Shown: piece after piece, positions 36,022 to 46,707 of the stretch
Numbering within the stretch: the stretch's first letter is position 1
Layout: the number at the start of each line of letters is the position of its first letter
Assembly (NCBI GenBank): GCA_963765705.1
Contig: CAVXXJ010000013.1
Span: 186,001 to 250,000 of the forward strand
DNA: 64,000 bases
From: Gaiellasilicea sp963765705
GTDB taxonomy: Bacteria > Actinomycetota > Thermoleophilia > Gaiellales > Gaiellaceae
Reading direction: 5' to 3'
Translations under genes and position numbers: made by a program
Notes under the pieces: model-generated
What the model was told of the DNA's origin: nothing
What the model saw: only the letters and a program-made list of their open reading frames with translations
Databases searched by the model: none

Positions 36022-37163
36022 GCTCGACGAGGCGCACGTCAGGCGCCGCGGCTTCGAGGAAGCGCGCCAGCCTGCGGCCCTCCGCTGCGATCGACGCGAG
36101 CAGCCGCTTCGGCAGGCGGGAGACGTGGCTGACGACGAGGGCGTCGGATTCGAGCCGCCAGACGGCGCTGACCAACCCCTCGGCGAGGACGGCTCCGTGG
36201 CCGATCGTCCAGGCGTGGGCCAGCGCCTCGCGATCCTCGGGAAGGACGAAGCGGCTCCGGTCGTCGTGAGAGAGCAGAACGTTGTCGTACTCCGGCAGGA
36301 AGCGGACCGGTGCGGGCGTCGTCGGGTCCGGGCGGGGAGCGTCGGGTAGATCGAAGAGCTCGCGGCCGCGGTCGTCGCGGAACGTGACGAGACCGGGCCG
36401 GAGCCGCTCGACGACCTCCCGCATCCCGGTCAACCGGCACCACGTCGTCACGTCGGCGACCGACGCCGGTCCGAAGGCAGCGAAGTAGCGGCGCACGACC
36501 GAGTCGATCGAGGAGTTGGCGGCGAACGGCCTCCCGAGCCACGACTCCGGCGTCGTCGACCGCACCTGCGCGCTCCTCCCCCAGAGCCCGCGCGGCGGCA
36601 CCTGGACGAATCCGAGCCGGATCTGACAGGCGTGCGTGAGCGCGGCCGCGTTGAGCTCGGGGAACCGCTCCGCGAAGATCGCGCGCAGCTCGGTTCCGCT
36701 CCGCGGCTGCTCCTCGAGCCGCGCCCTCGCAAACGTCGACCACGGGCTCCAGGTCGACGCCCTCGAGTGACGGCGCATGCTCGCCGTGCCGGCGCAGCTG
36801 GGCTTCGAGAACCGGCTGCATGAGCGGGCGCAGCAACAAGCAGTCGTCGGCTGTGACGAGATGGATCGTGCCGCGCATGACGCCGATCCGCACGAGCTCA
36901 CGGCGCTCGAGCAGCTCCGACAGCGACTCCGGCCGGAAGCCCTCGAGCCGGGACCAGAGCCCCGTGTACGGGTTGTGCGGCACCTGCGCCTGCATGCCGA
37001 CGAGGCGCTCGACGGCTGCGAGCGGGGTCAGCGGCGTCCGCACGAGCAAGAGCTGGCGCGCGAGCGTGGCGCGGTTCAGCGCCCGGTTGCTCAGGACTTC
37101 CGCGATCCGGCGATTCTCGCGTACGCGCAGGGACCCGACCCGAAAGGGTGAATTGAGCCGCAA
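36011..37163 (-). CDS. Winged-helix DNA-binding-domain protein (HTH_42/YcaQ-like)
   Basis: About 380 residues with one extra base near 36735. RRIAEVLSNRALNRATLARQ opens the protein. LVGMQAQVPHNPYTGLWSRL, the GTIHLVTADDCLLLRPLMQP segment, GLWGRSAQ, WLGRPF and the C-terminal FLPEYDNVLLSHDDRSR are signatures of the HTH_42 family. That family includes DNA-binding glycosylase-like proteins acting on alkylated or crosslinked DNA. The start is uncertain: no ATG or GTG precedes the conserved part, and TTG 37163 is the nearest option. Proximity to ogt would fit DNA repair, but this is inference. Confidence 0.75.
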
Positions 37164-37174
37164 TGGGTAGACAA

Positions 37175-37214
37175 GTGGGAGATCGTGGTTTAAAGTGGGG
37201 GAAAGTGGGAAACC
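37175..37214 (+). promoter_or_regulatory. MraZ operator: four 10-bp direct repeats
   Basis: Four head-to-tail repeats with exact 10-base period: GTGGGAGATC, GTGGTTTAAA, GTGGGGGAAA, GTGGGAAACC (37175-37214), directly before mraZ. MraZ autorepresses through such GTGGG repeats in other bacteria. The second repeat departs from the consensus and may overlap the promoter. Confidence 0.85.
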
Positions 37215-37230
37215 AGGAGCGCGTGCACCC

Positions 37231-37665
37231 ATGTTCTTCGGCGAGTACGAACACACCATCGACGACAAAAACCGGCTCACGCTGCCGGCTCGCTTTCGCG
37301 ACGCGCTGGCCGGCGGCGTCGTGCTCACGCGAGGCCTGGACGAGTGCCTCGACGTGTTCGCGCGCTCGGACTGGGACGCGCTCGTCGAGGCACGGCTGGC
37401 GCCCCTCGACCCGTTTTCGAAAGAGGCGAGAGAGCTGAAGCGCTTCTTCTTCAGCGCGGCGTCCGACGCGGAGCTCGACAAGCAGGGCCGCGTGCTCGTG
37501 CCGCCGGCGCTGCACCGGCACGCGCGACTCGGGCGCGAGGTCGTCGTGGCGGGCGTTCACGACCGCCTCGAGATCTGGGATCGCGCCATCTGGGCAGACC
37601 ACGTCACCAAGGTCGAAGGGAGTGCGGACGATGTTGCCGAACGTCTTGCAGAGAAACGCGTCTGA
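37231..37665 (+). CDS. mraZ: Transcriptional regulator MraZ
   Basis: 144 residues, intact. The two AbrB-like swapped-hairpin domains are seen: MFFGEYEHTIDDKNRLTLPA with RFRDAL, then DAELDKQGRVLVPPALHRHA with LEIWD. First gene of the dcw cluster, repressing it through the upstream GTGGG repeats. An AGGAG lies 12 nt before ATG 37231. The start rests on the conserved MFFGE. The end overlaps rsmH by 35 nt. Confidence 0.95.
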   Translation: MFFGEYEHTIDDKNRLTLPARFRDALAGGVVLTRGLDECLDVFARSDWDALVEARLAPLDPFSKEARELKRFFFSAASDAELDKQGRVLVPPALHRHARLGREVVVAGVHDRLEIWDRAIWADHVTKVEGSADDVAERLAEKRV

Positions 37666-38593
37666 TCACGTCCCCGTGCTCGCCGAGGAGGTGCGCGAGC
37701 TCCTCGCGGTGCGCCCGGGCGAGACCGTCGTCGACGCAACCTTCGGCGCCGGCGGCCACTCGAGCGTGCTCGTGTCCGATCTCGAGGGTGACGGCAAGCT
37801 GATCGCGATCGACCGCGATCCGTCGGCGCGCGCGTACTTCGACCGCTTCAAGGCGGGGAAGACGGTGCAGGCTCGCTTCCTGCGCGGAGAGTTCTCGCTC
37901 GTCCTCAGCCAGCTGGCCGCCAACGACGTGCAGGCGGACGCAATCCTGCTCGACCTCGGTGTCTCGTCGATGCAGCTCGACCGGCCGGAGCGCGGCTTCT
38001 CGTACGCCGCCGACGCGCCGCTCGACATGCGCATGGACACCGCAGCCGAGCTCTCGGCGCGCGAGCTCGTGAACGAGGCCGACGAGCGCGAGCTCGCGTT
38101 GATCTTCAAGCGCTTCGGCGAGGAGCGCTACGCACGGCAGATCGCGCGGGCGATCGTCCGCCGCCGCGCCGAGCGGCCGTTCGAGCGGACGACCGACCTC
38201 GCCGACACGATCAAGCAGGCGATCCCGACGCCCGCCCGCTTCGGCGACGGCCATCCCGCCAAGCGCGTCTTCCAGTCGCTGCGGATCGCCGTCAACGACG
38301 AGCTCGGCGCGCTCGAAGCAGCGCTCCCGGCGGCGGTGCGGATGCTCCGGCCCGGAGGCCGCATCGCCGTCATCAGCTTCCACTCGCTCGAGGACCGGAT
38401 CGTCAAGCAGTACTTCCGCGCCGAGGCCCGTGGCTGCACGTGTCCGCCGGAGTTCCCGATCTGCAACTGCGGCAACGAGCCGGTCCTGCGCGACCTGACC
38501 CGGAAGCCGGTCCGGCCGAGCTCACGCGAGCTCGAGCTGAACCCGCGCGCCGCGTCGGCGAAGCTCCGCGCCGCCGTGAAGGTGGGTGAGTGA
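37631..38593 (+). CDS. rsmH: 16S rRNA (cytosine1402-N4)-methyltransferase
   Basis: 320 residues, intact. SAM site VVDATFGAGGHSSVLV, LLDLGVSSMQLDRPERGFSY, FGEERYARQIARAIV and the C-terminal SFHSLEDRIVKQYFR are family marks, with a CTCPPEFPICNC zinc-like cluster near residue 270. Methylates C1402 of 16S rRNA. ATG 37631 is taken; a GTG at 37622 is in frame. Confidence 0.95.
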   Translation: MLPNVLQRNASDHVPVLAEEVRELLAVRPGETVVDATFGAGGHSSVLVSDLEGDGKLIAIDRDPSARAYFDRFKAGKTVQARFLRGEFSLVLSQLAANDVQADAILLDLGVSSMQLDRPERGFSYAADAPLDMRMDTAAELSARELVNEADERELALIFKRFGEERYARQIARAIVRRRAERPFERTTDLADTIKQAIPTPARFGDGHPAKRVFQSLRIAVNDELGALEAALPAAVRMLRPGGRIAVISFHSLEDRIVKQYFRAEARGCTCPPEFPICNCGNEPVLRDLTRKPVRPSSRELELNPRAASAKLRAAVKVGE

Positions 38594-38594
38594 C

Positions 38595-38963
38595 ATGGCC
38601 AGCTGGGCCGGAGCCGCACGCGTCGAGACGCCGCAGGTCGCGCGGCCGCGGCGGCGAACCGTCGCTCGCGCGGCGCGCCGAGGCCACGCCCATTCGGCGG
38701 CGTCGTCTGGATCGTTCTCGTCGCGCTCCTGCTGGCGGGGGTCGTCGCGGTCAACGTCGCCGTGCTCCAGCTGAACGTCCAGCTCGACGAGCTCGGCCGC
38801 GAGCGGGTCCAGCTGCGCGCCGACACGAATCGCCTCAGCTCGCAGCTCTCGAGCGAGTCCGCGAACGCCCGGATCGAGTCGCAGGCACACTCGCGGCTCG
38901 GCCTCGTAGCGCGCCGACCCGATGCTCACCGAACACGTGACACTGGCGCCGCCGAAGCCGTGA
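38595..38963 (+). CDS. ftsL: Cell division protein FtsL, frame-broken
   Basis: Small bitopic divisome protein. An Arg-rich cytoplasmic tail is followed by a membrane helix (VVWIVLVALLLAGVVAVNVAV) and a periplasmic leucine-zipper segment (LNVQLDELGRERVQLRAD, then LSSQLSSESANARIESQA). Frame changes occur near 38695 and 38915. The corrected end reads LAPPKP with TGA at 38961-38963 overlapping the ftsI GTG. About 122 residues. The call rests on size, topology and position between rsmH and ftsI. Confidence 0.8.
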
Positions 38964-40647
38964 GCGAGCGGTCCTCCAACCGCCGCATCCGCCTTCTCCT
39001 CGGTCTCTTCGCGCTCGTCTTCGCCGGCACCCTCGGCCGGGCGATCTGGTTGCAGGGCATCCAGGCCTCGACGCTCGAGGGGATGGCGGCGCGCCAGCAG
39101 GAGCACACGACGGAGATCCCGGCCGGCCGCGGGACGATCTACGACCGAAAGGGCGAGCCGCTCGCGATCGGTGAGCAGGCGACGACGATCTACGCCGACC
39201 CGCGGCTCATGCGGGAGCCGCGGCGGGTCGCGGCGGCCGCCGCGAAGGTGCTCGGCATCGACGCAGAGGCGCTCTACCCGCTGCTCGCCGACCGGTCGCG
39301 GCACTTCGTCTACGTCAAGCGGAAGGCCGATCCCGCGAAGGCGGCGGAGCTCGAGAAGCAGAAGCTGACCGGGCTCGGCTACTACGCCGAGGAGCAGCGC
39401 TACTACCCGCAGCGGGGCGTCGCCGCGCACGTGCTCGGCTACGCAGGCGTCGACAACGACGGGCTCGAGGGCCTCGAGCGCTCGCTCGACAAGCAGCTGA
39501 TCGGCAAGCCGGGCAGCCAGACGACCATCACCGACCCGGCCGGCCGCGTGATCGACGTGATCGCGACGAAGCCGGAGCGAGCGGGCGACGACGTCTTCCT
39601 CACGATCGACCACCGGATCCAGGCGAACGCCGAGTCCGTCCTCCGCGAGACGGTCAAGCGCTGGGGGGCGAAGGCCGGCAATGCGATCGTGCTCGACCCG
39701 CGCACCGGCGCCGTGCTCGCGATGGCGGTCGCGCCCGGCTACGACGCCAACCGCTTCTCGACCGCCTCGGCCGACCGGCGGCGCAACCGCTCCGTCACGG
39801 ACGTCTACGAGCCCGGCTCGACGTTCAAGGTCGTGACCGTCGCGGCGTCGCTGTCGGAGAAGATCGTCACGCCGAAGACCGCGTTCACGCTCGCGAGCTC
39901 GATCCGCGTCGCCGACCGGATCATCCACGAGCACGAGCCGCGTCCGACCCAGCGGATGACGGTCGCGCAGATCCTCTCCCAGTCGTCGAACATCGGCACG
40001 ATCACGCTGGCGCAGATGCTCGGCCGCTCGCCGGGTGGAGGAGCTGGATCGGCCGCTTCGGCTTCGGCAAGCAGACGGGTGTCGACGCGCCCGGCGAGTC
40101 GCGCGGCCTGCTGCCGAGCTACTGGTCGGGGTCGACGATCGGGAACGTGCCGATCGGCCAGGGCATCGGCGTCACGCCGATCCAGATGGCGGCCGCGTAC
40201 GGCGCGATCGCAAACGGGGGCATGTACCGCACGCCGTATCTCGTCGAGCGCGTGGGCGGCGAATGGCGTAGCCGCAAGCCCGGCAGGCGCGTCATCTCCA
40301 GGACCGTGTCGGCGCAGATGATGGCGATGCTGCGCGACGTCGTCTCGGCCGAGGGCGGCACGGGCGCGGCCGCCGCCGTGCCGGGCTACACGGTCGCCGG
40401 CAAGACGGGCACAGCCGCGAAGCCCGAGCGAGGCGGATACTCCGACACGCGCTACGTCGCCTCGTTCGTCGGCGTCGTGCCCGCGAAGGATCCGCGGCTC
40501 GTCGTGCTCGTCTCGATCGACGAGCCGCACGGAGCGATCTGGGGCGGCGTCGTCGCGGCGCCCGCCTTCTCCGAGATCGCACGTCACGGCCTCGTCGAGC
40601 TCGAGATCGCCCCGGACGCAACACCCGACGCGACGGCCGCTCGGTAG
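38960..40647 (+). CDS. ftsI: Peptidoglycan D,D-transpeptidase (class B PBP, FtsI)
   Basis: Crosslinks septal peptidoglycan. One N-terminal membrane helix (LLLGLFALVFAGTLGRAIWL), the dimerisation domain with RGTIYDRKGEPLAIG, and the transpeptidase domain with the catalytic Ser in PGSTFKVV, SQSSN, and KTG in VAGKTGTA. Two extra bases near 40035-40050 break the frame (restored: RVEEWIGRFGFGKQTG). About 562 residues. No C-terminal PASTA domains. GTG start overlaps ftsL by 4 nt. Confidence 0.93.
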
Positions 40648-40650
40648 CGT
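40645..40650 (+). promoter_or_regulatory. Possible internal -10 box (TAGCGT) for murE
   Basis: TAGCGT coincides with the ftsI stop codon and lies 7 nt before murE ATG 40658, the leaderless geometry used elsewhere here. It may be chance. Confidence 0.3.
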
Positions 40651-40657
40651 TCCCCAG

Positions 40658-42094
40658 ATGGAGCTCGAGCGCCTCGTTGCCGCGCTCGCACCGGAGGCGG
40701 TCCTCGGCAGCCCCGACCCCGTCGAGGTGCGGGACCTCGCGTACGACACGCGTGCCGTCACGCCGGGCGCGGCGTTCTTCTGCGTCCCGGGCGAGCACGC
40801 GGACGGGCACGACTTCGCCGAAGAGGCGGTCGAGAACGGCGCCTCCGTCCTCGTCGTCGAGCGGGCGGTTGCGCCCGAGGTTCCCCAGCTCGTCGTGCCG
40901 TCGTCGCGCGCTGCGATGGCGACCGCCGCGGACGCCTTCTTCGGCGAGCCGACGCGCGAGCTCGAGGTCGCCGGCGTCACCGGCACGAACGGCAAGACGA
41001 CGACGGCGTACCTCCTGCACGCGATCCTGACGGCTGCCGGCCGCCGACCCGGCCTGCTCGGCACCGTCGAGAGCCGCATCGGCGGCGAGACGCGTCCGGT
41101 CGTGCGGACGACGCCTGAGGCGATCGACCTGCAGCGGACGTTCCGCGAGATGCTCGACGCGGGCGATCGCAGCGTCGCGCTCGAGGCGTCCTCGCACGCC
41201 TCGGTGCTGCACCGGCTCGACCGCGTCCGCTTCGATGCGCTCGTGTTCACGAACCTGACGCAGGACCACCTCGACTTCCACGGCACGATGGAGGAGTACT
41301 ACGTGGCGAAGCGCCGGCTCTTTACCGGCGCAGCGCCACCACCCGCCGCGGTCAACGTCGGCGACGCGTGGGGACGGCAGCTCGCGGACGAGCTCGAGAA
41401 GACACGCCGCGCGCCGCTGCTCACGTTCGGCTTCGCCGACGACGCGGAGATCCGGCCGGAGGAGCTCGTCCTCGACGGCTCGGGCGCCCGCTTCCGCGCC
41501 GGCGGGATCGAGATCGAGACCTCGCTGCGCGGCCGCTTCAACGTCGAGAACGTGCTCGGCGCCGTCGCGGCGGGAATCCTGCTCGACGTGGACGAGGACG
41601 AGATCGCGGCCGGCGTGAAGGCGCTCCCCGGCGTGCCCGGCCGCTTCGAGGCCGTGGACGAGGGCCAGCCGTTCACGGTGCTGGTCGACTACGCCCACAC
41701 GCCCGACTCGCTCGACAACGTGCTCCGGACGGCGCGCGAGCTGACGAGCGGGCGGGTGCTCGTCGTCTTCGGCGCCGGCGGCGACCGCGACCGCGGCAAG
41801 CGGCCGCTGATGGGCAAGATCGCCGCCGACCTCGCCGACGTCGTCGTTGTCACGTCCGACAACCCTCGCAGCGAGCAGCCGCTCGCGATCATCCAGGACA
41901 TCCTCCAGGGTGCGGGCATGAACGTCGAGATCGACCCCGACCGGAGCGCTGCGATCGCACGTGCGGTCGAGCTGGCGGAGGCAGGCGACGTAGTCGTGAT
42001 CGCCGGCAAGGGGCACGAGCAGGGGCAGGAGATCGGCGGCGAGAAGCTGCCGTTCGACGATCGGCTCGTCGCCCGCGAGGCGCTGCGGTCGTGA
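40658..42094 (+). CDS. murE: UDP-MurNAc-tripeptide synthetase, meso-DAP type
   Basis: 478 residues, intact. ATP loop VTGTNGKTTTAYLLH, LEASSHASVLHRLDRVRFD, LTQDHLDFHGTMEEYY, VDYAHTPDSLDNVL and VVFGAGGDRDRGKRP. The amino-acid selectivity motif reads DNPR, the form found in enzymes that add meso-diaminopimelate rather than lysine, so the wall should be DAP-type. The end overlaps murF (GTGA). Confidence 0.96.
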   Translation: MELERLVAALAPEAVLGSPDPVEVRDLAYDTRAVTPGAAFFCVPGEHADGHDFAEEAVENGASVLVVERAVAPEVPQLVVPSSRAAMATAADAFFGEPTRELEVAGVTGTNGKTTTAYLLHAILTAAGRRPGLLGTVESRIGGETRPVVRTTPEAIDLQRTFREMLDAGDRSVALEASSHASVLHRLDRVRFDALVFTNLTQDHLDFHGTMEEYYVAKRRLFTGAAPPPAAVNVGDAWGRQLADELEKTRRAPLLTFGFADDAEIRPEELVLDGSGARFRAGGIEIETSLRGRFNVENVLGAVAAGILLDVDEDEIAAGVKALPGVPGRFEAVDEGQPFTVLVDYAHTPDSLDNVLRTARELTSGRVLVVFGAGGDRDRGKRPLMGKIAADLADVVVVTSDNPRSEQPLAIIQDILQGAGMNVEIDPDRSAAIARAVELAEAGDVVVIAGKGHEQGQEIGGEKLPFDDRLVAREALRS

Positions 42095-43335
42095 TCCCGA
42101 TCCCGGTCGAGACGCTCGAGGCGCTCGGCCTCGGTGAGCTGTACGGATTCGGTGAGATCACCGGCCTTCAGATCGACTCTCGCCGGGTCCGGCCCGGCGA
42201 TCTCTTCGTCGCGATCCGCGGCGGGCATCGAGTTCGTCTCCGACGCACGCGAACTCGGAGCTGTGACGCTCGTCCCGACCGACGAGTTCGCGGCGATGGC
42301 AGTGATCGGCCAGGTGCTCCGTGCCAAGAGCCGCGCGCGCTTCGTCGGCATCACCGGCTCGACCGGCAAGACGTCGACGAAGGACATCCTCGCCGCGCTC
42401 TGCGCGCCCGTCGCGCGCACCGTCGCGACGCGAGGGCAGCTACAACGCCGAGCTCGGCGTGCCGCTCACGCTCGGCAAGCTCGAGCCGGACACGGAGATC
42501 TGCCTCGTCGAGATGGGCATGCGCGGCTTCGGCCAGATCGCCGAGCTCTGTGAGATCGCGCGTCCGGACATCGGCGTGATCACGGCCGTCGGGCCGGTCC
42601 ACCTCGAGCTCGTCGGCTCCGTGGACGGGGTCGCGCGCTCGAAGGCGGAGCTCGTCGCCGCGCTGCCCGAGGGCGGGATCGCCGTCGTGCCCAGGTCCGC
42701 GGACCTCGATCCGCATCTCCGCGACGACATCGAGATCCGCCGGGTCGGGCCGGTCGACGTCGAGCTCCGCGACGACGGCGCGCACGTGGCGTTCGGCGGC
42801 GGCCGGATCCGCTTCCCGTTCAGCTCGCGCCACCAGGCGCAGAACGCGCTCACCGCGCTGACCGCCTACGACGCGCTCGGGCCTGCCGCTCGACCGGCTT
42901 GCCGAGAGCGCGGCGGCGGTGCAGCTCTCGCCCTGGCGCGGGGAGGAGATCGCGCTTCCCGGCGGCGGCTTCGTCGTCAACGACGCCTACAACGCGAACC
43001 CGACCTCGATGGAGGCGGCGCTGCGCCACCTGGCCGAGCGCGGGGCGGGACGGCGTCTCGTCGCGATCCTCGGCGGCATGGCGGAGCTCGGCGAGCACGC
43101 CGACCGGCATCACCGCGAGATCGCGGAGCTCGCAGCCGAGCTCGAGATCGAGGTCGTCGCGGTCGGAGAGCTCGCGGAGGCGTACGAGGCCGCGATGTGG
43201 GTGCCCGACGCCGCTGCCGCGCTCGTCGCGGCTCGAGAGCTCGTCCGTCCCGGAGACGCCGTGCTCGTGAAGGCGTCCCGCTCGGTTGCGCTCGAAGGCA
43301 TCGCCCCCGACCTGGCGAACGTTCGAGCATGGTGA
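42091..43335 (+). CDS. murF: UDP-MurNAc-tripeptide--D-Ala-D-Ala ligase
   Basis: Adds D-Ala-D-Ala to the stem peptide. ITGLQIDSRRVRPGDLFVA, the ATP loop ITGSTGKTSTKDI, SYNAELGVPLTLGKLE, VVNDAYNANPTSMEAALR and ILGGMAELGEHADRHH are all present. Three extra bases break the frame (near 42223, 42431 and 42882; the first and last are GGC read as GGGC). About 414 residues. GTG start overlaps murE. Confidence 0.94.
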
Positions 43336-43391
43336 TCCGCGCGGCAGCAGTTAGGGCGACTCTGCCGCGAAACCGCGACCGCGCGAATCAC
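43332..43391 (+). repeat. Nested hairpin between murF and mraY
   Basis: Arms GTGATCCGCGCGG (43332-43344) and CCGCGCGAATCAC (43379-43391) pair at 12 of 13 positions. A competing inner stem is GCGGCAG (43341-43347) with CTGCCGC (43362-43368). The outer stem starts inside the murF stop and ends 2 nt before mraY ATG, which has no visible ribosome site. Confidence 0.55.
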
Positions 43392-43393
43392 TA

Positions 43394-44412
43394 ATGTCCC
43401 GAGTCTTCATAGCGGGCCTGATCGCCATGGTGATCTCGGTCGTGATCGGCCCGAAGTTCATCGCGTTCCTGCGCCGGAACGAGCTCGGCCAGCAGATCCG
43501 CGAGGAGGGTCCGGCCGGCCATGTGGTCAAGCAGGGAACGCCCGGTGATGGGCGGCCTGTTGATTCTGCTCTGCGCGCTGCTGCCCTTCCTCGCGCTCTC
43601 CCGCTTCACGCTGCCCGCGCTGACCGTCCTCTTCATGACGGTCGGTTGCGGCGCGATCGGCTTCCTCGACGACTTCATCAAGCTCCGCCACCGCCGCTCA
43701 CTCGGGCTCCAGGGCCGGTGGAAGCTCCTGCTGCTCGCTGCGATCACGGTCGTCGTCGGCTTCGCCGTCCACTCGCAGGACCAGCTCGACACCTCGATCT
43801 ACGTGCCGATCGCGAACGTCGACATCCCGCTCTCCTACGCCTACTACCCCTTCCTCTTCCTCGTCATCGCCGGCGCGGCGAACGGCGCCAACCTGACGGA
43901 CGGCCTGGACGGGCTCGCCGCCGGGGTCGGGCATCATCGCGCTGCTCACCTTCCTCTCGATCACCGTGATCGCCTACATCCGCTCCGGCGTCCCGACCGA
44001 GCGCTCCGAGTTCCAGCTCGACCTCGCGATCCTCGCCGCGGCGCTGATCGGGGCCGCGATCGGCTTCCTCTGGTACAACGCCTTCCCGGCCGAGGTCTTC
44101 ATGGGCGACACCGGCTCGATGGCGTTCGGCGGCGCGCTCGCCGGCTTCGCGATCGTCACCGGCACCGAGGCGCTGCTGATCCTGATCGGCGGCATCTACG
44201 TCATCGAGGCGCTCTCGGTGATGATCCAGACGATCAGCTTCAAGTACTGGGGGCGCCGGGTCTTCCTGATCGCGCCGATCCACCACCACTTCGAGATGAA
44301 GGCGTGGTCGGAGACCAAGATCATGGTGCGCTTCTGGATCGTCGCCGCGATCCTCTGCGCGTGCGGCTTCGTCCTCTACTACCGCTACTACATCCACTTC
44401 CGGCTGACATGA
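43394..44412 (+). CDS. mraY: Phospho-N-acetylmuramoyl-pentapeptide-transferase
   Basis: Forms lipid I on undecaprenyl phosphate. Multi-span membrane protein with VMGGLLILL, the Asp pair in GAIGFLDDFIKL, GANLTDGLDGLAAG, AFPAEVFMGDTGSMAFGG and the HHH motif in LIAPIHHHFEMKAWSE. Two extra bases break the frame (near 43549 and 43928). About 338 residues. Overlaps murD by 4 nt (ATGA). It follows murF across a hairpin-rich gap. Confidence 0.94.
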
Positions 44413-45596
44413 GGAAGGCGCTCGTCCTCGGGCTCGCGCGCTCGGGGCTGGCGGCGAAGGCGGCGCTCGAGTCGAAGGGCACAGAGGTCGTCGCCGCCGA
44501 CCGGACGCTCGGCAACGACACGGACCTCGGCCTGCTCGACGGCGTCGACGTGCTCGTGAAGAGCCCCGGCGTGCCGGGCGAGGCGCCGCTCGTCGTCGCG
44601 GCGCGCGAGCGCGGGATCCCGGTCTGGAGCGAGATCGAGCTCGCCGCGCGCATGCTGCCGAACCCGCTCATCGGCGTCACCGGCACGAACGGAAAGACGA
44701 CGACGACGGAGCTGCTCGGCGCGATGCTCGGCGCGCGGACGGCCGGGAACGTCGGCACGGCTCTGAGCGAGCTGGTCGGAGAGGTCGAGCCGACGAGTGG
44801 ATCGTCTGCGAGCTCTCGAGCTTCCAGCTCGAGGACATCGACGAGCTCCAGCCCCGGATCGCCGTGCTGCTCAACCTCGAGCCCGACCACCTCGACCGGC
44901 ACGGCACCTTCGAGCGCTACCGCGACGCGAAGCTGCGGATCTTCGAGAACCAGACCGCGGCGGACGTCGCGGTCGTGCCGCGCGGCTTCGGTCCGGTCCC
45001 GGGGGCGGGCCGGCGGGTCGAGTTCGCCGCCGACGACGAGCTGCCGGCCGAGCCGTTGATCCCCGGCGCGCACAACCGCGAGAACGCAGCCGCCGCGACC
45101 GCGGCGGCGCGCGCTGCCGGCCTCGGCGATGAAGCGATCGCGGCGGCGCTGACGTCGTTCGCGGGCGTCCCGCACCGGCTCGAGCTCGTCGCCGAGATCG
45201 GCGGCGTCCGGTGCGTCAACGACTCGAAGGCGACGAACACGGCGGCCGCCCGCCGCGCGCTCACGGCGTACGACGCGCCGCTGCACCTGATCCTCGGCGG
45301 ACGGGCGAAGGGCGAGCGCTTGGAGGAGCTTGCGCAGGCAGGTCGCGGCCGCGAACGTGGTCACCGCGTACCTGATCGGCGAGGCGGCGGAGCCGCTGGC
45401 CGTCGCCCTGGCGTACGAGAACGTGCCGTTCCTGCTCTCGGCGACGCTCGAGCGGGCGGTCGCGGAGGCGGCGAGCGTGGCCCGGCCGGGTGAGGTCGTG
45501 CTGCTCTCGCCCGCGTGCGCGAGCTACGACCAGTTCAGGGACTTCGAGCAGCGCGGAGAGGAGTTCAGGAGGCTCGTAGAGAACCTCCAAGGGTGA
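44409..45596 (+). CDS. murD: UDP-MurNAc-L-alanine--D-glutamate ligase
   Basis: VLGLARSGLAAKAAL opens the UDP-binding domain. The ATP loop is GVTGTNGKTTTTELL, with ELSSFQLEDI, LNLEPDHLDRHGTFERY, VPHRLELVAEIGGVRCVNDSKATN and LSPACASYDQFRDFEQRG. Frame breaks near 44800 (net loss of one or gain of two) and 45341 (one extra). About 395 residues, slightly short. Overlaps mraY and ftsW by 4 nt each. Confidence 0.93.
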
Positions 45597-46706
45597 AGTC
45601 TTCAGGTCGAGGCCAGCTCGAGCAGCGCCTGCTCGTCCTCGTGACGCTGGCGCTCGTCGCCTTCGGCCTCGTGATGGTCTACAGCGCCACGTCGGCGGCC
45701 GCCGCGCTCGGGAAGGGCGACCCGGTCACGTTCCTGAAGCGGCAGGGCATCTACGCGCTCGTCGGGGTCGCGCTGATGCTCGTCGCCTCCCGCTTCGACC
45801 ACCGGCAGCTGCGCAAGCTCGCGCCGCCGCTCGTCCTGACGGCGCTCGGCCTGTGCGCCGCCGTGCTCGTCGTCGCGCCGGAGATCAACGGCGCCAGGCG
45901 CTGGCTCGATCTCGGGCCTGCGTCGTTCCAGCCGTCGGAGCTCGCGAAGCTGGCTCTGCTCGTCTGGGCCGCGGCGTACCTCGCGCGCAAGGGGCCACCG
46001 CAGACGCTCGGCGAGCTCTGGAAGCCGATCGGGATGCTCGCGACTCGCGTTCGCCGGCCTGATCCTGCTCGAGCCCGACCTCGGCACGACGATCGCGCTG
46101 ATGCTGATGCTCGCGGGCATGCTCGTCGTCGCCGGCGTTCCCGGCCGGACGCTCGCCGGCGCCGGGACGATCGCGATGGTCGTCGGGACTGGTCGCGATC
46201 TGGATCGAGCCGTACCGCCGGGCGCGCTTCCTCAGCTTCCTCGACCCGTGGTCCGATCCGGAGAACACGGGCTTCCAGACCGTCCAGGCGATGATCGGGA
46301 TCGGCTCGGGCGGGCTCACCGGCAAGGGGCTCGGCGAGGGCGTGCAGAAGATCAACTACCTGCCCGAGCAGCAGACCGACATGATCCTCGCCGTGATCGG
46401 CGAGGAGCTCGGCCTGATCGGCGTCGACCGCCGTGATCGCAGCCTTCGCGGCGTTCGCGTTCGCCGGCTTCACCGTCGCGCTGCGCTGCCGCGACCCCTT
46501 CGGGAAGCTGCTCGCCGCGGGGATCACCTCGCTCGTCTGCGGGCAGGCGGCCGTGAACCTCGCCGCCGTGCTCGGGATCGCGCCGCTGACCGGAATCCCG
46601 CTCCCGTTCGTCTCGTACGGAGGCTCGAGCCTCGTGGTCCTGCTCGCGGCCACCGGGCATCCTCCTTAACATCGCGGTCGATGAGCGCGCCCCGCAGCGA
46701 ATCTAA
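45593..46706 (+). CDS. ftsW: Septal peptidoglycan polymerase FtsW (SEDS family)
   Basis: Glycosyltransferase partner of FtsI. Multi-span SEDS protein with GLVMVYSATSAAAA, EINGARRWLDLGPASFQPSELAKL, LLEPDLGTTIALML, INYLPEQQTDMILAVIGEELG and TGIPLPFVSYGGSSLVVLLA. Frame breaks near 46048, 46190, 46425 and 46655 (the last GGC read as GGGC). About 370 residues, ending at TAA 46706 just before murG GTG. The conserved Asp of the EPD loop is present. Confidence 0.92.
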
Positions 46707-46707
46707 G

